Shown here piece after piece: positions 60,164-64,000 of a DNA stretch of 64,000 nt. The stretch lies in NCBI GenBank assembly GCA_002794775.1, contig NBAY01000001.1, positions 186,001 to 250,000 of the forward strand, given 5' to 3'. This DNA comes from Porodaedalea pini (lineage: Eukaryota; Basidiomycota; Agaricomycetes; Hymenochaetales; Hymenochaetaceae). Position 1 is the first letter of the stretch. The number at the start of each line of letters is the position of its first letter. Under the pieces are notes generated by a model. That model did not search any database and was not told the DNA's origin. It saw nothing but the letters and a program-made list of their open reading frames with translations. A program made the position numbers and the translations under genes.

Positions 60164-61598
60164 ATGGATAGCAATATGCTAACCAGAGCCAAAGCCTCTC
60201 TCCACAAAACAAAGTTGTCTCGTTCCCTTGCCAATCCCAAGGACCCCACCAAGTGTGAGGAGTGTAAATCGGATCTCCCCTATCACAGTCGCAGCTGTGT
60301 TAGTGGCAAAGACAAGCTATGCACCGTTTGTGGCCGCGATACGACCTACAACCACAACGATGCCGTCTGTGCAACCGTAGCGAAGAACCGTGTTAATTGG
60401 TCCCCCGATGTCGAAGCGGACGCCCACGCAGCCGCCCTGCGCAAGCAAGGGGATCTTCCCCTTACCCCTACCATCGACTCACAGCCCTCTCTTAAACGCT
60501 CCAATTCGGAGGAAGAACATCATGCCTTACAGCCACCAGCGAGAATTGATGAGAACGATGACATGGACGCCGATGACCTCTGCGTCCCCAGCACAAGTCA
60601 AGCCCCCCAGATCGATAACGATATGGACGACGCGTCAATTTCGGAATACGAGGACCCCCAGATTGCCGAACGCGTTTCTGCCTCCTTTATGCATCTGACT
60701 AAGGAGACCATCGATCACATATCAATGCTCATCACTCAGCCTTCCTGGTCTTCTCCCACGCCGTGGCATGACGACCCGATTCGTGCCGGCAAAGCCCTCG
60801 CTGACGTAGCTTCCAACCTCGTCTCTTGGGTCAGCAAATCTCATTGTTTCAACGATGAAACCATCAAGGAGAACAAGGCGAATGAAGCGCTTCAGGCCTT
60901 TCATTCTTCCTATCGAATTCATTCACCTGACTTTAAACACGTTTTTGACGATGTACATGTTTCAGCACAGGCGATACGCAAACAACATATTTCTGACAAC
61001 ATGTCTTCTATGTCCCGCTCTATTCAGTCTCTTACTTCTCTTGTTTCCTCTCTTGTTGACAAAACTAACAATCTTGAAAAATAGCTTTCTCACTCTTCTT
61101 CTTCTTCTACAAACGTCAAATCTTCTTTATCGGCTAACAAATCACAGGTCAAATTTCTTCCTGACCCCGTCGGCGCTCGTTTCATCCATGATAATCGATT
61201 CCCTCCTGACTCGCCCATTGTCAAGCAACGTGTCCAGACTCCTAAGAACGGGAAGACTGAATACGCCGCTGCCATCGCCAACACACGTATCCCTGGATCG
61301 GGTTATCGCATGAGCTCTGAAGGCATCATCTACGCGCCAGACAGCTATGCCCATTCAGCTCATAACGCCCCCAGACCGGGCGGCACAACTATTTACCATC
61401 CGAAGGTCGAATCCGTCGGAACCGACAGGGACGGCTTCACCACAGTCACCTATGCGAAAGCGGCGCAGAAGAAACCCAAGACGACCCCCACTAAAGTATC
61501 ACGCCCTACTGCTGAGAACCCTGACGGGGAAATCTCAACGGTACCAGTCAACCGGTCTAACGGATCGGTTAACATTTGCACATCCAATATCAAGCAAG
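60164..61598 (+). pseudogene. Retroelement ORF1-like protein with N-terminal zinc fingers, broken
   Basis: Starts MDSNMLTRAKASLHKTK. Two cysteine/histidine fingers follow at once (CEECKSDLPYHSRSC, then CTVCGRDTTYNHNDAVC), an acidic middle, and a helical Ser-rich region. A TAG at 61082-61084 interrupts the frame (NNLEK, stop, LSHSSS), and the same frame continues (QVKFLPDPVGARFIHDN, GKTEYAAAIANTRIPGSG, DGFTTVTYAKAAQKKPKT) until an LTR is inserted at 61599. I infer ORF1 of a non-LTR retrotransposon from the finger-plus-helix layout and the repeat context; no RT is in the window to prove it. A host gene captured between repeats is the alternative. Confidence 0.45.
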
Positions 61599-62011
61599 TG
61601 TTAGAACCTGAACTTTCACCTTTTCCTTTATTTTCCCTTTTACCATTTCCTTTATTATATTCGTCCTTTTCATTATATTTACCCATCTTACACAATCATT
61701 CCCACACTACCTTCATTCGTTCCATTCCCACTCGTTATGTAATGTTAGGTAATATAGTCTCACGGTCGTCGCTATATAAGGTCTCAGGAATCGCATGAAC
61801 TCCTTGTTCTGCTTTTCCTCTTACCTCCGCGACGACCTAGGTGAGACTCGTCCCCCTTGTATTAGTTTAGACTTGTATTAATCCTCTTACCTCCGCAACG
61901 ACCTAGCCTGAGTAAGCGTGTCCCGAGTCTACGCTTGAGTATAGCACGTCCCAGACGACAGTCAGCCGAGGCCTGCCCAGTCTGAGTCATCTCCCGGGCT
62001 CCCGCCTAACA
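61599..62011 (+). repeat. 5' LTR of the right-hand chromovirus
   Basis: 413 bp, TGTTAGAACC to CCGCCTAACA. It contains TATATAAG at 61773-61780, GTTCTGCTTTT at 61806-61816 (predicted start of R), and two copies of a 24-base motif beginning CCTCTTACCTCCG (61817-61840 and 61883-61906). Confidence 0.92.
61773..61780 (+). promoter_or_regulatory. LTR TATA box
   Basis: TATATAAG. The predicted transcription start is 61806, 33 bases downstream, at the first base of the 11-mer complementary to the PBS. Confidence 0.7.
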
Positions 62012-62012
62012 T

Positions 62013-62023
62013 AAAAGCAGAAC
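62013..62023 (+). promoter_or_regulatory. Primer-binding site, self-priming type
   Basis: AAAAGCAGAAC, one base after the LTR end, exactly complementary to GTTCTGCTTTT at 61806-61816. Same arrangement at 9139-9149 in the other copy. Confidence 0.78.
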
Positions 62024-62721
62024 CTCACCCAGGCTCATCCCCAGCGTAAGTTGTCGCTGTCGACTCGCCTTCACTCGGTCCAGAGGAGCGCTCCCCTCGA
62101 CGGACTTGACATGTAAACCCCCTAAACGACAACCCTCAACCCTGCCCGGACGTTTTCGGACGTTCGTGTATTACGTAAATATATCAACCGACATTTCCCG
62201 ACCCTGGCTCTACGAATTAGCCTCTGGTGGAGCACGCACCTAACGTGGACGTGGGTAACAAGACGAGTCCAAACTTCGACGACAATCTCGTTTGTAATCT
62301 CACTCGGATCCTACCGCCTCGTCATCAACCTCGCTGACGAACCCGCTCAACGTTGGCGTAACCCCGGATCGAACGCACAACCGATCCCTGTCCCTCCGCC
62401 AACGTCAAGATAGATCTCACCGACGAACAGCAAAGGGCCCTTCCTGCTTCAGCCCGTTGGGATCCAGACCGACCAGGCTACGTCGCGACCAATAATAGCG
62501 GCGTCACTCACGACATCTGGTGGAGTGAAATCCGGCGCAGCTGGTATTCATCAGACGAACGAGGGAGGAGAGCAAGGTGGCCCCCAGCCGCTCCGTCGTC
62601 ACCTGCACCGTCAACGTCTACGGTCAACCTACCACCGACCCCAGGTCCTTACCACGAAACCAACAGAGACCCCTCACCGCCGACTCCTCCAGAACCTTTG
62701 ACACCCGCACCCGAACCCGCG
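62024..62721 (+). other. Chromovirus leader; coding-like from about 62405
   Basis: The first 350 bases carry stops in all frames. From about 62405 the gag frame is open and encodes LTDEQQRALPASARWDPDRP, GVTHDIWWSEIRRSWYSSDE and LPPTPGPYHE, conserved as protein with the decayed copy at 8640-8400, although no ATG precedes the one at 62722. Confidence 0.6.
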
Positions 62722-63801
62722 ATGTCAGCAGAAGGTTTCAGCCAACAGCAAATGGCGCAGATTGCGGCCATCGTTGCGAATGCCTTCGCCCATCAGGCGA
62801 ACAACGCCCCAGCACCGGTCGCAGCCGCTAACCCCCCGACCCCCAACATAGATGTCGCCCGACCACGAGAATTCACTGGTGGCGACGATTACCTCGACTT
62901 CAGACGTGAAGTCCTCCTTTTTGTATCCACAAATCCAAGTCGATACCCTACGTCAGAGAGTAAGATTTATGTAGCTCTCTCCTACCTGAAGGGTGGTAAT
63001 GCGGCAACGTGGGCGCAGAACTACGTCGAGGAGTCGACGACGTCGGGGATCGTCACCTTCACCGACAGCTGGGAAAGATTCCAGGAACGACTCGACGCCT
63101 CGTTCGACGACCCGAATCGCAAGGAGAAAGCGCTGAAGGATTTCCGAGATAAGGTTCAGAAGGACCTAACTGCGGACGAGTTCTTCCAGAAGTTCGACGT
63201 GATAATTAAGCGCGCCGAGTTGAAAGACGACAGCGTCATCTGCGATCGCCTCAAGCGGGCGATGAATATCGAGGTGGTCCGTGGAGTGCTAAGGTCGACG
63301 CCAGTCCCAACAAAATACGAGGATTGGAAGAACAAGGCGATTGAAATAGACCGCGGCGAACAGCAGATTCGCGCTATCCAACGAGGACGCGCCTTTCTTC
63401 CCCCTCCTCGCCTACCACAACAAGTGCCCCCAGCTCGCCGTCAGGTAGCGGCCCCTCACGTCGACAGACGCGATGCCACCGGCGTCACCTTTGGAGGCGC
63501 TGGTCAACCGATGGACGTCTCGATGAACGAGGCACAACGACGACGTGCGTGCTGGATCTGTGGTGGGCTGGGCCACTTTAAAGACAAGTGCCCACAGGCG
63601 AAACCGATCATCCAGCGCATGCTGGAACTGATGGCGCCAGGCGAACGTCGTGTCCTCGCCGACGAGCTTGGAGCGATGAAGGAGTCGGCCTTCGAGGAAG
63701 TCGTAGACACTCGGAGGTCGACGGTGGAGGACTATGTGGAGGAAGAAGGCGATAACGAAGAGGTCGTCGACTCGCAGGGTTTTGCGAATGGTCAGGCGTA
63801 G
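62722..63801 (+). CDS. Chromovirus gag
   Basis: Reading from ATG 62722 gives 359 residues, MSAEGFSQQQMAQIAAIVAN onward. The capsid-like core (GGDDYLDFRREVLLFVS, FFQKFDVIIKRAEL, VVRGVLRSTPVPTKYEDWKN) is followed by a basic linker, GQPMDVSMNEAQRRRA, and one CCHC knuckle CWICGGLGHFKDKC at about 63550-63591. It ends ANGQA-TAG at 63799-63801. The knuckle binds genomic RNA during particle assembly. Fully open, unlike the copy at 6945-8640. The frame is open upstream without an ATG, so translation may start earlier from a non-AUG codon. Pol is in the -1 frame and overlaps the end of gag. Confidence 0.9.
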   Translation: MSAEGFSQQQMAQIAAIVANAFAHQANNAPAPVAAANPPTPNIDVARPREFTGGDDYLDFRREVLLFVSTNPSRYPTSESKIYVALSYLKGGNAATWAQNYVEESTTSGIVTFTDSWERFQERLDASFDDPNRKEKALKDFRDKVQKDLTADEFFQKFDVIIKRAELKDDSVICDRLKRAMNIEVVRGVLRSTPVPTKYEDWKNKAIEIDRGEQQIRAIQRGRAFLPPPRLPQQVPPARRQVAAPHVDRRDATGVTFGGAGQPMDVSMNEAQRRRACWICGGLGHFKDKCPQAKPIIQRMLELMAPGERRVLADELGAMKESAFEEVVDTRRSTVEDYVEEEGDNEEVVDSQGFANGQA

Positions 63802-64000
63802 CCATCGGGGCGACTGACCGAGAAGAACAAGAGACTTCGAATCCGGATCCGCTAAAATATAACCAACCGTTTGTACAATACGTAGATGCGAACAACGTCG
63901 ATGGTTTTCCCGATTACGAAGTCTCCACCGGTGTGAACAAGAATGAAGAGTACGAACAACTGTTCATGAGAGGAACTGGCGGACGCCAGCTGGACCTTCT
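63756..64000 (+). CDS. Chromovirus pol, N-terminal part (window edge)
   Basis: The -1 frame relative to gag is open from 63756 and, after the slippery site, reads WSGVAIGATDREEQETSNPD, VQYVDANNVDGFPDY and ELFMRGTGG-like EQLFMRGTGGRQLDLL up to the window end, matching the start of the protease at 6839 in the other copy (FMRATGGHQLDLL). No start codon is needed if pol is made by frameshifting. Confidence 0.75.
63777..63819 (+). promoter_or_regulatory. Gag-pol -1 frameshift signal
   Basis: The heptamer G-GGT-TTT (63777-63783) lies in the gag frame in the X-XXY-YYZ arrangement. A six-base spacer GCGAAT is followed by a stem GGTCAG (63790-63795) paired with CTGACC (63814-63819). The gag stop is at 63799. 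Slipping back one base enters the pol frame exactly. Confidence 0.7.

Larger units (their letters stand above)
61599..64000 (+). mobile_element. Ty3/Gypsy chromovirus, well-preserved copy, 5' part
   Basis: 5' LTR (61599-62011), self-priming PBS, leader, gag and the start of pol in the order of the minus-strand copy at 2064-9579. The element runs off the window. Much richer in CpG than the left copy and with an open gag, so much younger or less mutated. It disrupts the ORF1-like gene. The five bases before it are GCAAG; the matching duplication would lie beyond the window. Confidence 0.92.

Noticed and set aside
62577..62831. 84-codon ORF in the chromovirus leader
   Set aside because: It is out of frame with gag, overlaps the conserved upstream gag frame and has no counterpart in the other copy.

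Overview
The window is nuclear DNA of a filamentous basidiomycete, most likely a wood-decay agaricomycete (Polyporales-like). The evidence is dense multi-exon genes with 50-60 nt GT-AG introns, CpG-rich coding sequence, an ATP-type PEP carboxykinase, fungal Med14/Dad2/Scy1-type housekeeping genes, several F-box/LRR-like proteins and a paralogous secreted-protein family. The exact species cannot be told from the sequence alone.

Region 1-11.16 kb is a nested transposon block. A Copia-type gag fragment (1-1712) is cut by a 1.3 kb foldback element (ends 1715 and 11157). That element is split by a 7.5 kb chromodomain-carrying Gypsy retrotransposon on the minus strand (2064-9579, CCCAT target duplication) and by a 595 bp hairpin MITE (10442-11036, TA duplication). 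The Gypsy copy is in turn hit by three solo LTRs of its own family (2427-2865, 5532-5953, 7209-7650). Removing each insertion restores either matching target duplications or a known empty-site sequence. The block is CpG-depleted, and its catalytic motifs are lost by CpG-type transitions.

Region 11.6-30 kb carries an FAD-dependent monooxygenase (with a 5-nt microexon), an F-box/LRR-like gene, a FIT-family ER membrane protein, a Ptc1-like PP2C phosphatase, three paralogues of an unrecognised secreted protein (17375-18719 minus; 24007-25054 and 26030-27111 plus) with the same seven-exon structure, and a decayed F-box gene.

Region 30-60 kb is mostly housekeeping: pck1 (gluconeogenesis), dad2 (kinetochore DASH complex), a SCYL1/Cex1 pseudokinase and med14 (Mediator) sharing a 235 bp divergent promoter, an LtrA-type membrane protein, a hexapeptide acetyltransferase, a 566-residue protein of unknown function bracketed by two same-orientation copies of a small hAT-like element, a broken F-box gene, erg8 (phosphomevalonate kinase) and a vacuolar-type amino-acid transporter.

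Region 60-64 kb holds an ORF1-like retroelement gene interrupted by a well-preserved plus-strand copy of the same Gypsy family (61599 to beyond the window). This copy shows the element's expression logic. The predicted mRNA start is complementary to the primer-binding site over 11 nt (Tf1-type self-priming). Gag and pol are joined by a GGGTTTT slippery heptamer, a 6-nt spacer and a 6-bp hairpin (-1 frameshifting). Both features are recognisable in the decayed copy at 2-9.6 kb.
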